Positions 23,101 through 34,300 of a DNA stretch of 64,000 bases are shown here, piece after piece (position 1 is the stretch's first letter; every line of letters begins with the position of its first letter). The stretch comes from Litoditis marina. Taxonomy: Eukaryota > Nematoda > Chromadorea > Rhabditida > Rhabditidae. The notes beneath the pieces were generated by a model. That model saw only the letters and a program-made list of their open reading frames with translations. It did no database searches and was not told where the DNA came from. The translations under genes and the position numbers were made by a program. Where the stretch lies: contig OZ038433.1 of the NCBI GenBank assembly GCA_964036275.1, positions 37,295,336 to 37,359,335 on the forward strand. The letters are read 5' to 3'.

Positions 23101-26100
23101 TGTGAAACATGTTGAACACAGCAGAACTCGAAAACGTGCAATGACAAGGTGCACGATTCCTCGTTAGAATGCTAACTTTACGTGACTATTCATTTTACTT
23201 CTAGTATATGAATTACACAATTTCTAAATAACAAATTACATATTTTCACTGTAGTTCAAAAAGGGATACATATAAAAGATAAAATTCAGTATGTCATCAA
23301 TATAATGAATACCGCCTGTTTCAAAGAAACCTAATTGTTTGAAACTCCGGAAAAAAGGCAGTATGCGCCAGAAACTGCTTCAATTATCTGTTCAGTACCA
23401 TTGTTTTCAAGTTGTTCCAGTATGATGAAAAATTCACTCCATAATGTACTCATTCAGTTACTTATCCAAACAACATCACTTACACGTTACAAATGAAATT
23501 ACAAATGACTTTATGTGATTTAGTTATAACTCACCTCCTCCAAATTCATCGCCAACTTGTCGATATCTCCAATTCCCATATTGAAAGATGTGGACTGTAA
23601 TCATGGTAACATTGTTGATGACAAAATGGAACTCACCAAGTTCTTAGAAACATTAGCGCCGACTTTCTGCGATTGGCTAACTACAAAAAGGAGAGAACAT
23701 GGGGATCAATGAGCTGTAAGACAGTCTGTGTCTCTCTGATTCTCTCATTGAGACCGCTACAAAAGTACGTAAACAATTAGGCTGAGAGTGTTCCAAGTTG
23801 GTTGTTTTTCAAGTTGGAACTGCGAGAAAACGCAGTTGAACGGCTGATAATGCAAAACGGCTAAATGGACGACGCATATGGGCGATTGCGCCCGCCCGGC
23901 AGCCACACAAAAAGAAATGCCGCCATGCATAAATGCCCCCCCCCCCCCCCCCCCCCCCCTCGAAAGCTGTCAGCGAAAATGAGGATGAATTCGTTATGCT
24001 CAACTTCAAGACGAGACATCCATCGTGAGAATATGGAAACTGTTCTCGGTTCTTGTGATGTTCTAGGAACCCATCGGTATTTTTAAGTGGTATTTATTTC
24101 TTAGTATGTTTTTTTTTTGGTATTGGATGGAATAGTCAAGCTCGGCTCATCTGCATCGCAAAACGTCCAAATTTCGCCAGATTGCGCCAACAAAAAGATG
24201 TTTCATATTTTATTTCGCTCGCTATTGAGCCAAGTTGTTCACAACATGACTATTCAACCAACCTTGGGAGGTGGTGGTCTAGCGGGTGGTGCGCTCTTCT
24301 TCTCATTCTCTGGCTCCAGCCACGCCTCCCCAAATGTCGCCCATTCATGAGACTGCGCGGACGACGCTGAAATATGGACACTTTCTGAACAGGGCGAAGA
24401 ACACATCACAATGCATACTACGTGCATAATGTATGCGCTCGAATGTCTTTTTACAAACGCTCACGAACAAACGTTCAGAAAACGTCATTCTCATCTATTA
24501 TGTTTTTCTGAAAAACATTCAAAATGATGAAAACTAGTGTTCGAACTCAACAGTTACGTGACTACAACAGATAGATCATCCAACTACATCAGATATGCAT
24601 AATATTCACGTCCCTCACCAATATAGAGGATACTGAATACCTACAACAAAACACATGATTTTGGACCGTACTATTTCATATCATCGAGCATACTACTAGT
24701 TAGTACTGATCTACTTACCAGCCGGCGGTGACGTCATAGAAACATCATCAATTCTTGTAGAAGTTCGCCAGTCAGACATGACCGATGGTGCATTGAAACT
24801 CTGGTCGCTCAAAGTACGAAACTGAAACCACAATGGCTGAAATCTGTCGAGAAAACAGGTAAATGGTTGCAAAATGCAGCGTTTTCAGAGAGAGAAAAAA
24901 ACTAGGAAAACTATTGCGGAAAGCCCCGCCCTTTTTGGGAAACCTAATGCCGTCCTTCTGCAAAGAAGTAACTAAATATGAGCACGACCTCTCGCAAAAA
25001 CCTGATAGCACACTATTTATGGTTTCATTCCCCAAATATTCGATAGAGCGATCAATAGAAGACTGATAACTGAAGTTATAAGTTACATCCTCTCATTTTC
25101 TAACACAACTAGCCAAAACCAGCAGAAACTTCATATAGGGTGACTGCATCACACAAGCCAACTTTTTTCAAAAAAGATTTTTTTGAAAAATCTGGTCACA
25201 AAATTTGGATATTTGAAACATAGGGACACAAAAATTAGGGTCAGGACCAAATATACCTTTTTGTGAAGTATATAAGAAGGAAAGTGTATGTAAAAAAATC
25301 GACTCTCGTGGAGGGAGGGCCGCTCACAAAATTCAGCTGGTGTATGGTTGACTGACCGTTGGTTCGGCTGTCACACTAGTTCGACCACCCATTTCATCCT
25401 CATCGTCGTCTAAATACACCTCCAGAAAGGCAATTGGCACAATGCCAAGAGCCTCCGTATTCGGGTCACGACACTGTACCCAGTCACCGTTCACCTACAA
25501 ACAAATGCAATGCAATACAAGAAACTCTGCGCCTGGTTACAAGTAGAATGGGGCAGCTTTTGAGAATTTCTATCATCAAGGCGGGTTTGGGGTTTTTGGT
25601 ACGATTCCAAGATCGGGTCACGACACTGTACACAGTCCCCATTCACCTACAAACAAATGCAATACAATACAGAAAACGTTGTGTGGAGAAATTTAAGGAA
25701 TAGGGTGGGTTACCAGCCTTCTTTCAGGAAAAAAAATACCGGGAAGATGGCTGAACATATTGAACATGGCTGCATACACCAGTAAGGTCTGACTAAGCGA
25801 CAAAAAGTAAGCCGTTTTCAGATGTGAACACATGAAAAAAAATTTCATCAGAGAAGAACCGATTTTCATGTTTTCGGCGGAAAAGTAGTCCGTTTTTCGA
25901 CTTTTACTGACTATTCGGACAACCTTGCTGGTGTATGTGTATGCATGGCTGTTTCAAAGAAAATGTCTCTTTTGAAGTAAAACGTTCTTGGCGAGAAAAT
26001 AGTTCATTACGCACCATCTGTATGACTCGCACACTGTCTCCCATCTGAACTGTCAATTCGTCCTTTTCACGTCCGTGGAAATCGTGACGAACGACGGCGA

Positions 26101-29100
26101 ATCTAAAACAAAAATTGATACGAAATGCATAATCAAACAGTCGAAAAAATACGAAAAACGGGTAGTTGGATGGAGCATCCAACAAAGTCGCCCTACGTAT
26201 GTTCTCAACAACGATGCACACTTCCAACCACATACCAGTAAAGTTGTCCTAATAGTCAGAAAAATTGGAAGAACGGACTATATTTTCGGCCAAAACGAGA
26301 AAAATTGTCTATTTCTGATGAAAATTCAATGATTTTCACGTGTTTAAATCTGAAAACGAACTGCTTTATGTCACTTAGTCGAACCTTACTGGTGTATGCT
26401 TCCAACTGATATGGCCAGAGAGGTCTATCAAACACACCCTATTCCCTCCTCAGCAGCCGAGGATCCCCCTCCACTGACCCCGCTCTCGCGCACACTCGAA
26501 CTACTCTCCTCTTCGCCCGGCAATGCGACGACCACCTGTGAAAAGGAACCATGTTCAATGAACTATGTCTTTTCGTCCTGTTTTCATTTTCTCAGAGGGA
26601 TTCAACTGATGATGACCCAACCCTCTGAGAAAACCCAAAACCGTCTTGAATCAGGGTCAAATCTCTTACTGAGCACATTAACTTAATCATAGCACCATCC
26701 AAAAGTCCTAGTGATACAATTATATTTTGTTCAAATAAAATTACCTAATATGTTCAATGATATACATAGTGAACTTTCTCATAATATGAATCTTCATATT
26801 GTTCCTTACTCTTTTCATTTGTTGTAAAAGATGCCTAGACAGGATAGTATACAACAAAAATGGAACACAACGACATTTGCTATTTTTGACCAATCATACT
26901 CCTAGCGGGTAAGTCTTCGATTTAAAGTCCAACTATTCTATTATATTTCTTGTTACGCAATCGTACCACAACGTACCTGGACAAAACCTTGGGGAAAAAT
27001 TCCCTTTCGGGCTCCAATATTTCCCTCAAGCCATTCAGCATCGATACGTCGAGTCAAATATATAATGTCGTCGGCATTGAAGGTCAACTCGTTCTCAAAC
27101 TCTCCCCTGCAAAAGAATCAGAATGAATTCTAAACAGGCTAATTTCCCAAACAGGGTTATCTGGTTAACCCTTTAAATGTTTTTGGGGGAATCTGGAGTT
27201 ACCGAATGGTTAAAAAGGTTCAACCAGGTAACCCGATTAATGGTTGTTAACTGCTAGGGTTCACGAAATACTGAGTTAAATAAAGAACTCGCCTGCTCAA
27301 CATGTGTTCTAGGAACATACTCTGAGCATAATTACGTTGAGCAAAACCGAGGATTTAATTGAATAAAAGCTGGGCGCTTGCTTTTGAGAACGCAATTGGA
27401 CCGAGCGCCCATCGAGTTAGACGACCATTCGTGAGAAATTCGAGTAGCATAACTGCATAACTGTGAGTAGGTATATTTATTATTTATAGCTGCTGTACAA
27501 CTAGGGGAATACAGAAGCTGAATAAACTTCGAACAAGGGAATAACATCCCTGGTGAGCTACTTCGTGTTCAAGCCATCCAAAATGACAACCAAAATCAAC
27601 AGCTGAACTCATGTTTCTCAAGTTCAAACTTCTCAAGGAAATTGTACTACTGTTCAGATCACCCCAGAAACTCATCAAGTCCAGCCAACCTTCAAAACGC
27701 AAAAAACTACAACTGACTTGAAATCATAGATGGCGCGAGCGTAGGGCATCACGTCTTTCTGTCGGAATCGGACATCTGCCGAGAAATTGGTGGTGAAGGA
27801 GGAGCTCATCGCGGACTGTTGGACAGGCGCCAACGAATTGGCAGGAGCCTCAATTCCGGAGAGCTGAATAAAAGGGTGATGTGAAAACATACCTCAGTGA
27901 AGCTGTCCGAAAAACCAAAATAAAGAATCGCAAAACGGTTACGTTTTCGCCGGAAATGAGACAAGTTGTTTATTTTTGATGCAAAATCATTCATTTTCAC
28001 GGGTGGAGGTGTAAAAACGGACTGCTTTTTTGTCGAGTAGTCGAATCTCACTGGTGGAGGAATGAAAAAGTTCAACGGATATGAAGGTCGTGTTCTATCG
28101 TTACTCTTTTCTTAGGATTCGCCACTATTCTTGGAAATGCTACGTGCAACCCCAAAGTATTCCCTCCCCCATCTTTCATCTATACTACGCCAAGACAACT
28201 AGTCATATATGTGACTTTGTGAGCCGTGAAGAAATGAATAAGAACTGTATCAGTCAAATCCAACTGTTTTCTGTTTGTTTATATTATTTCACCGAAACAC
28301 AGCTTTACTGAAAGACGAGAACCATCATGAGAAAATCAGCACATGTATACACAATTAGCTACGTATAACTTCATTTTCTGAGCGAATCGTTCAGAGAGAA
28401 AGAAACCCAAATAGGAGAACTGAAGTTGGGCCCAAGTTAACCAAGGTGCTATTGCTCAAACTAACGACTAACCTGCTTTACAAAGGTGGCAGGGAAGGTA
28501 CCACTGTTTCCCAGTCGTTTTCCTGTATCCGTGACCACGATCCCTCTGAACCATCCTTCAGATTCTACTGATTCAACAACTGAAATTAGATTTTCAAACT
28601 GCATAACTTGTCTCTGCTCTGCTGAGAAATTCGTGCAATAATGTAGAGATATAGATTTGAACAGATTTCTATCAGCTATGACTAACGGTGAATTCTATAT
28701 CTAACCTGGTTTTTAGGTAACCTAACCCTTTTTTGGTAACCTTTTTTCAAGGTAACCGGAAGGTAACCTAAACTGAACAACCGGTTACCTGTTTTTCTAA
28801 CGCAAAATATGGTTTTTACCGTTACTTCGAACGGTAACCGGATTTTAGTTTTAGGTTACTCTCAGGTTACCTACTAAGGTAACCTGAAAAATAGGTTACC
28901 AAAAAAGGGGTTAGGTTACCTGAAAACCCGGTTAGTATTAGAATTGGCCATGACCAACTTCCAATTAAAAACGCCTTTCAAATGAAACAACACAGTCACT
29001 TCGAGAATACTCGCCAACCAAGAGATACGAACGAAATGATATTCGTGTCACAATGACTTGATGAGAATAAAGTGGAAATATGTAATATGGAAACTCACCA

Positions 29101-30101
29101 ATAATAGAGTAGACGCCAAAACAGAGATCTCCCTCTCGTTGTCCATCGAACTGTGCAATGGAACAATACAGCTGTTCTGACGAGTTCCTAGAAAATTGAC
29201 ATGCTTGACATGCCCTAAAGGATCTTCATCGAAATATCATGTTTATGTATAGAATATGTCAAAAATCAACAGTTTAGTCCACATGTTGCACAGCAGTCAA
29301 ATTCGTGTATAAGGCGACTATTAAAATTACAAACGCTGAGAACAACAATAGCAATTGATACACCAAGTTGTAAGGCAGAAAGAAAGAAAGACATGTTATT
29401 CACGTCCGTACGTTCGCTTTTCAACTCACACCTAAACGTTACTATTGTTACTATAGGGCTGGGCGGTGATAGTTTGTGTCTTGAAAGCCAACAGAGGTTT
29501 AAATAGTAGAAAAATCTTACTGTAATGGATTTTCAATGGCGTTCGCGAGAATCTTCGGCACTCGACCCGAAACTCCGTCCAATGTCTCGATCTTGTACCT
29601 GCAACGGAAGAAACAACAAATTCCAGTTTGACTGGCTTGCGTATAGAAAAAAGTCCCAATTAAATGTAAAAGAAAAGAAACCAGAATTGTATAGAATTAA
29701 CCCGTTCAAGTGTTGTATCGAAATATGTGCTGTACTTTCCCACTATGCTATGGAGGTAGCAGCCTATTCGGCGAGAATGTAGTTTTGTTGAACTATCGGT
29801 ACACTCGACGGGTACCTCTTCTAAACGTCTCTCATTTTCTATATCCACAACTCGGGCGACTCAGAAAAACTGTGAAACAGATAAAAAGAGATGTAGAACT
29901 ATACTCTATGGACAACGTCATAGAGAATTCAGAAGTTTCAAAAATTACTATACTGCAAGCAGTGTTGATGAATGGGTGAAACAAAGTGTACGTTACTTAC
30001 CACTCGTCCTGTTCCTCTAAAATGCGAACCACTTGATCCTGAGCGAGGGCCGTGTGTGTGATGGGGTCTTCCACACCATTCGACACACGCACCCACCCCA
30101 T
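11114..30101 (-). CDS. DNMBP: Dynamin-binding protein / Tuba orthologue
   Basis: Scaffold and Rho-family guanine-nucleotide exchange factor; in animals Tuba links dynamin (N-terminal SH3s) and actin regulators (C-terminal SH3) and activates Cdc42 through its DH domain beside a membrane-bending BAR domain. I assembled 38 exons whose phases all agree (4302 nt, 1433 aa, close to the roughly 1577 aa of the human protein). Domain order is the full Tuba order: SH3-1 (about residues 2-58), SH3-2 (64-125), SH3-3 (163-217), SH3-4 (251-307), DH (432-621), BAR (660-885), SH3-5 (965-1028), proline-rich linker (1030-1370), SH3-6 (1376-1430). No PH domain, as in Tuba. The start ATG (30101) follows an acceptor TGTTTCCAG by 6 nt and the frame is open back to it, so a further upstream coding exon cannot be excluded. 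Exon coordinates are given in the domain entries. Confidence 0.93.
11430..12772. mobile_element. 1.34-kb terminal-inverted-repeat element in last Tuba intron
   Basis: Positions about 11432-11492 and 12712-12772 are inverted copies over some 60 bp with one mismatch (TAAGACGCAGCCAAATAAAA at the left outer end; CTTATTTCAGAAACTTGCAC at the inner end). TA flanks both outer ends, consistent with a TA target duplication as in Tc1/mariner-like or similar elements. I find no transposase reading frame inside, so it is non-autonomous. The interior contains a CpG-rich patch near 11985-12075 and several copies of a GACAGTTTGT motif around 12553-12620. Its right end lies only 24 bp from the end of exon 37. 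Confidence 0.8.
13375..13570. repeat. Pyrimidine-rich tract (CTCTCT/TCTCGC type)
   Basis: An almost uninterrupted C/T-rich stretch on the plus strand with many CTCT and TCTCGCTC words, in the Tuba intron between exons 35 and 36. On the transcribed strand it is purine-rich. No coding signal. Confidence 0.65.
15690..15765. repeat. TTA/CAT trinucleotide microsatellite
   Basis: Imperfect ATT/TTA repeats with CAT and CCA interruptions, in the Tuba intron between exons 30 and 31. Confidence 0.8.
17217..20576 (-). other. DNMBP: Tuba exons 18-27: BAR domain and following linker
   Basis: Exons 20428-20576, 19906-20053, 19375-19471, 18882-18990, 18630-18716, 18400-18510, 17985-18074, 17758-17803, 17442-17504, 17217-17331. 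The first encodes LTVHSIKKKSNRFTYRMG, resembling the basic stretch between DH and BAR in Tuba. The next exons are helical and rich in Lys/Arg/Glu (FNYNLVVYRKKMFFETRQL; KKLIKKRNDKLMDWEAAKS), as expected of a BAR coiled-coil. Two very short exons (46 and 63 nt) are needed to bring the BAR end into phase with the SH3-5 exon. For exon 3 of this set an acceptor CTATTTAG at 19472 onward fits the phase; the stronger-looking acceptor 25 bp upstream does not. Confidence 0.86.
18972..19200. repeat. Tandem duplication of a Tuba 3' splice site and exon start (BAR exon)
   Basis: The segment 18972-19042 (exon 21 start, its acceptor and about 50 bp of intron) is repeated at 19120-19200. Both copies contain ATCGCGCACCCT and then TGAATAATTGTGAATA. 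On the minus strand the outer copy offers a second acceptor followed by VRDDIV, like the real exon's VRDEIV, but then diverges. Confidence 0.8.
20611..20880. repeat. Fold-back element, family F5, copy 1
   Basis: Outer ends TGAATTCTATATCTAACCC and GGGTTAGTTGTAGAATTGG are inverted copies. The interior is built from repeated GGTAACCT/AGGTTACC words in both orientations. About 270 bp, in the intron between Tuba exons 17 and 18. A second copy is at 28688-28948. No coding capacity; MITE-like. Confidence 0.8.
21990..22082. repeat. 47-bp tandem duplication over a Tuba 3' splice site (DH exon)
   Basis: CCATTCCCTACCTACAAACA (from 21990) recurs as CCATTCCTTACCTACAAACA (from 22037), each continuing with AAATAATATA(A/G)AC. 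On the minus strand this gives two nearly identical acceptors, TTTGTAG|GTAGGG at the exon used in my model and TTTGTAG|GTAAGG 47 bp upstream. Confidence 0.8.
22194..22208. repeat. Poly-C tract, 14 nt
   Basis: An uninterrupted C run in the intron between Tuba exons 14 and 15. It is a likely site of length variation. Confidence 0.8.
22797..22912. repeat. Family F7 repeat, Tuba intron 13
   Basis: Contains ACAGTCTGCGTCTCTCTGA, CTGCATACTCTCTCG and GGCTGCTACAAAAGTG, in the same order as the copies at 10963-11105 and 23665-23795. Ends about 20 bp before exon 13. Confidence 0.6.
23665..23795. repeat. Family F7 repeat, Tuba intron 11
   Basis: Carries GATTGGCTAACTACAAAAAG, GACAGTCTGTGTCTCTCTGA and GAGACCGCTACAAAAGT, the last two shared with the other F7 copies. 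Confidence 0.6.
23935..23959. repeat. Poly-C tract, about 25 nt
   Basis: A near-pure C run in the intron between Tuba exons 11 and 12. Read in frame it gives spurious polyproline/polyglycine. Assembly length is probably unreliable here. Confidence 0.85.
25461..25675. repeat. Duplicated Tuba exon start plus acceptor (SH3-4 exon)
   Basis: The segment 25461-25524 (first 33 nt of exon 9, acceptor and intron) is copied at 25612-25675. Both read TCGGGTCACGACACTGTAC, and then TTCACCTACAAACAAATGCAA. On the minus strand the outer copy gives an acceptor followed by VNGDCVQCRDP, versus VNGDWVQCRDP in the real exon, then diverges. The decoy replaces the conserved SH3 tryptophan with Cys. Confidence 0.85.
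25773..25937. repeat. MITE family F1, Tuba intron 8
   Basis: A roughly 165-bp fold-back element with ends CATACACCAGTAAGGT and ACCTTGCTGGTGTATG. Inside are GACTAAGCGACAAAAAGTA, AACACATGAAA and AAAAGTAGTCCGTTTTTCGA, shared by all F1 copies. Confidence 0.85.
26231..26398. repeat. MITE family F1, Tuba intron 7
   Basis: Inverted relative to 25773-25937. Ends CATACCAGTAAAGTTGTCC and CGAACCTTACTGGTGTATG; the interior has TTTTCACGTGTTTAAATCTG. Two F1 copies therefore flank Tuba exon 8. Confidence 0.8.
27891..28058. repeat. MITE family F1, degenerate copy, Tuba intron 4
   Basis: Ends ACCTCAGTGAAGCTGTCCG and GAATCTCACTGGTGGAGG, with AAAAACGGACTGCTTTTTTG inside. More diverged than the copies at 25.8 and 26.3 kb. 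Confidence 0.6.
28688..28948. repeat. Fold-back element, family F5, copy 2
   Basis: Same ends (TGAATTCTATATCTAACC and GGTTAGTATTAGAATTGG) and the same GGTAACC-rich interior as the 20611-20880 copy. Intron between Tuba exons 3 and 4. Confidence 0.8.
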
Positions 30102-31360
30102 ATTCAACTGGAAACATGAGTTAAATTAAAATTAAGGTTAAATCAACAAAGTTTACTCTTTTACACAGAGTTAAAGTTTTCAGCGAAAAACGAAGTTTCA
30201 AGTAGTATAAAGCAATGAGTTTTTGGTTTATAAGTTGCATCGCTGTATGCAAATTAGAACAGAATATGCGCGGAGTTCGATAGGTGAACCCCAATATAAG
30301 AAACTGATTCAGTGGATTTTCCAGAACAAAATTTTATCTGCGACATGAACCACTAACGAAAAGCATATTGAAAGGCTGGCAGTTTAAGTTAGCAGCTGGC
30401 ATCTGGCAGCTATTTGGAACAAAAATGTGACAGCTCAAACAGTACATGATCGAAACGTGTACGTGATTCAGCGTCAACAAATATTTGAAAAATGGAACAA
30501 ATTGGTGAATATAAGCATGTCACTACTAGTCACACTCCACAGCTACATATAATTGGCTCCTACGACAACTACTCAGAAAAAGAGTAACCAATTAGAATTA
30601 TTAGTATCAGTTCCAACCAGGAAAATAGTTGCAATATCGTTCATGGAGGACTTCGTGTTTTGCGCATAAAACACATGAAGATAATCAATAAACTGAATCC
30701 CTACAGCATCAAACAAATTTCAACTTGTACATTAAAACTGTTTATTAAATAATAGCGAAGAGAAATAAAACAGTAGTTTAATTGATTTGGCTAGAACAGT
30801 AAAACTATTCCTCCCAACTTTTGGCACACATAAGGATTGGCAAAACGTACAATGATGTAATGAAACTAAAGTGATTATACACATGAAACCTGAATTCAAC
30901 CGAATAACTACCAAATTCTAAGGATACTTAGACGATAATTAAAGATGGTACACACTAGTATATAAAACTGATTGAAATGTGAGATAAAACTAAAACCAAA
31001 ACTCAATTCATAATTGAAAACTATAAAGTTTGCCACTACAAACATTTTGCTTATCTAAAATTATCATAAACAAACATGAAACATATGTGGGAAATGAAAC
31101 TAGCAGCGTTGAACGTCAACGAGTGTATCGATTTTAGGGCGGGCGCTTGGTGACTAGAATAAACTGAACGAAATCACAGAAAAAAGATAGCGTAGATAGA
31201 CATAATTGGCACTAAAATCGCAAGCATTCGAAATATGGTCGAAGCAAGCTATTGAAATTGCTCAATCTAAAATCGGAACAAAGGTAAAACAGGGAAAATT
31301 CACATGAAGCAATCTAAACAATACTATCAATCAAAACTAAAACAAACAATAAACCTCGGT
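30102..31360. other. Spacer between Tuba 5' end and transporter A 3' end
   Basis: 1.26 kb separating two genes on the same strand. It should hold the Tuba promoter and 5' UTR and the transporter 3' UTR. AT-rich; I see no further gene. It is too long for a typical nematode operon spacer. Confidence 0.55.
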
Positions 31361-34300
31361 TTATGCAGTTGTTTTGCCGGGTTTCACATCGGACATCTCT
31401 TCATCGCAAGTGGTTGGAAGAGGCTGGTGTTGGGCTCTGGAAAGGGGAAATTGGGACATTGGGAGAGACTACAATTGAAACATACTATAATCATTTATTC
31501 CAAGTCGTTGCTGAAGTTCTGCTGAATAACGCCTGAAAGTCACTGCGATTAAACTACAAACACCTTAGGACTGATAACAGTAACCGTTTTCGCGTATTAT
31601 GATAGAGCTATCTCTACACATTACTAGATAGAGAAGGCTGTAACCAGATGGGTGGTATTTCTCAGACAACTCCCAGCCACTTTCCTAGCGGCATCTACAA
31701 GCGAGTGTGCAGGTAAGATAGATGAAGACAGTCTCCGACTATCTGCGTTCTCATTGACCTCTACGCTCTCTCGCTTGGGTAGTTTGAGCATCGCGGAAGA
31801 TTAGCGCAAATGTTTTTGAGTTGTTGAAGCTAATAATCGGTATCGGGCAAGGCTAGGTTATTAGGCAGCTACAAAATCAAACGAACATGAAATTCGATGA
31901 GGTCTGAGTCTCTCTTATCTACACGCTCTCTCGTCGAGAGTTTACCAGCCTGCATACAAAAATGAGACCCAGTGGTTCTTAATGTCCGAGAAACTTGTGC
32001 AACTGAAAAGTTTCCGATCTAGAAGCACCAGACTGCTGGCAGGAAATTGTTAGCGCTTTGTGTTTTCTCTGGCACCCAACGGGAGAAACTTGAACTATAG
32101 GAAGTATTCGTTGTAGTAAGATATCAAAAATCTTCGTTGTAGTTTGATCTCAAATGAACTAAATTTCCCACGGATTGCGAATTACTAAGATATACTTATT
32201 TCTGGCTATTCTGACTCAAGACGATTCAAAACTGATCGATGAACAGAGATACTAACGTCTATGGTAAAAGCCCGTAAAGCAGAAAAAGATGCATCGTTTG
32301 ACGGTTAACACACCCTTATATAACATATATTTATACCGAAAAATACCCTATTAAAACCTAATTCATACCTGTAAGGATAGATGCTGTAAACGAAAACTGC
32401 TCCAATGACAAACGAAGCTCCAAAGACAAAGAGCATCGTGGGACGGAAATCGAAGAGGAAGTAGGCCAAGATACAGTTGAGTACAATGGCGAACGATGTA
32501 GCAAAGGCCTGCATATGAATAATTAGAGCATCCAAACTAAAACCAAACCTTTTGTAATGCCAATATTCGATATAGTGGTTGAATTTTCGTAGACATTCAG
32601 GATGAGAAAGCACCAAAATCTGGCGTTTTTCAAAAAACTGTAAATTTCTATTAGCGATTTTCTCCCTTTATTACAACAAGTAAATAAAAGAACTGATAGG
32701 AAAATCATTGTCTCCTCTGACTTCTAATAAATATCATCCCGAAATGTTGGAACAATGTCAACAGGTCTCAGTCTCAGTGCCAATAAGAGAGAGCTCTCAG
32801 CCAATTGGCCTGCCACATTCATAGCTGCCCCGTCCCAGTCGAGAGAATGTGCAGGTCAGAGAGACGCTGATGTCTGCGGCCTCATTGCCCTTCATGCTGT
32901 TTCACTTTTGTAACTGTTCAATCGCAGAAAACTGGCGATAATTGTTCTGAGATATGGATAACTATACCCACCTTGAGTATGTTATCTGCATACTTGATGA
33001 CGACCGCCACCACCAGTCCGCCGAAGGCCGAGATTCCAATGGTCACCCACACGGCCCAGTCGAAACCGTGCAGCATTTTGTCCCACACCACACTAGGGTT
33101 CACACCATCTCCGAATATATACGAGTTATCTTTCACCTGCAACACATCAAATTACATGTAGTTGGTTTTGTTTATACAAGAATTGTGTTTTTGTATTAAA
33201 ACGTCACTTTTCTAGTTTTTCTTGAAGTTTAATGTCCAACACGCCATATATATAATTGTGGTTGCTAGTGGAGACTAACATTATTTCATCAAGAAAAACA
33301 TTTGTCTTCTTTAATTTTGAACTAAATGATAAAATATAAATGTGCATTTTTCCAATTCCCATTTTGGGCGATTTGTATTGGGTGAACGCAGTCATTTGTG
33401 CCGACCTAATGTAATTACATTTCGTTGGCTGTCAATTAGTCAACAAAGTAACACCCAATAAACAACCAGTGCACGCATTTTATATAGATACTCAACCGGC
33501 TTCTCGCGTAATTGGGAATGAGAACTAATTGAAGGCTCAGGCTATGCGAGCCTAGCTGCCAGGCGTCTGTAGAAATAAACTAAAATCTCAACTATTCTTC
33601 AGAAAGTACCTCGTGTTTCGTAAATTCTAAATTGGACGAACTCTCTTATTTTGTAACAGAAGAGAAACGGGGTAGGGGTTTTACTTGTTCGGCTATTTAT
33701 AAATGGTTCATATTTACGCAACGTATTAACTATTAACATCAACAACTCACAAAGGCAAATAGTAGAGCAAAGAAAACGGATGGTAGTGCCAATTGAATAT
33801 TACGGAGCCAGATGGAAACATCGGATCCTTTCAGGATCTTCTCAAAATATATTCCAGCAAATCCGGAAAGACAGCATGCTACCAGAACGGCCACGAAACC
33901 TGAAGGAAAAGTCAAAGTCAAACCTCGACTAGTCGAGGTCGAAAACCAAAATATTCGAGAGTCGAAACGGAACTCATTTTTTTCTGTTGTTGACAATCGA
34001 AAACTCGTTTTTCTTCAGAACTCGGAAACTAGAAATTTTGAATTCGATTATCAACCCTATTGAGCATTGGATATCATTACTATATTCATTACATTGAATA
34101 CTTATCAGCCAACGACCTCCCTCACCCACCTACGATGGAGTTCTGTTCGTGTACTTCTCTTTTGCTTCTCAGCGCAGCAGTTGTAGCGTTTTCTATGAAC
34201 GACGACATGGTTGTTGTGGTGGTCATATTCGTAGGAGAAGTCACATCCACAGAGTTCTGGAAACTCCAGAGTTTCAGCGGATCATCAAAAACGACTAGAA

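Larger units (their letters stand above)
21047..24821 (-). other. DNMBP: Tuba exons 10-17: linker and DH (RhoGEF) domain
   Basis: Exons 24719-24821, 24263-24366 (ends with the proline run APPARPPPPK), 23535-23594, 22932-23060, 22475-22589, 21879-22000, 21469-21618, 21047-21152. The DH domain opens with RDKVLEELISSEIQFMTDV (conserved region 1, with the glutamate that contacts the GTPase), has IDHINTLVNSS in the middle, and carries the conserved-region-3-like PIQRCVKYPLFLSEI helix, matching the usual P.QR...YPLLL. The catalytic architecture therefore looks intact. All phases are consistent. Confidence 0.9.
25357..30107 (-). other. DNMBP: Tuba exons 1-9: four N-terminal SH3 domains
   Basis: Exons in transcript order: 30001-30107, 29521-29598, 29099-29187, 28473-28579, 27718-27863, 26977-27106, 26438-26535, 26015-26102, 25357-25494. 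SH3-1 reads GWVRVSNG...EDPITH...QVVRILEEQDEW...GRVPKILANAIE. SH3-2 carries CSIAQFDGQREGDLCF and GTFPATFV. SH3-3 is the most canonical: YARAIYDF, ENELTF, DAEWLEG, GIFPQGFV. SH3-4 has FAVVRHDFHGREKDELTV and DWVQC...GIVPIAFLEV. The ALYDF, ELSF, WW and P..Y signature positions are recognisable in each. SH3-1 and SH3-2 are the more divergent, lacking the usual ALYDY start. A serine/glycine/glutamate-rich exon (26438-26535) links SH3-3 and SH3-4. Confidence 0.88.

Noticed and set aside
25612..25675. Second copy of the SH3-4 exon as a real additional exon
   Set aside because: Only the first 33 nt match, it lacks a usable donor in phase and runs into a stop at the next acceptor. It is a partial duplication.
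30102..31360. Operon of transporter A and Tuba (same strand, adjacent)
   Set aside because: The 1.26-kb spacer is far longer than typical nematode operon spacers, and the functions are unrelated. An SL2-type signal is not visible.
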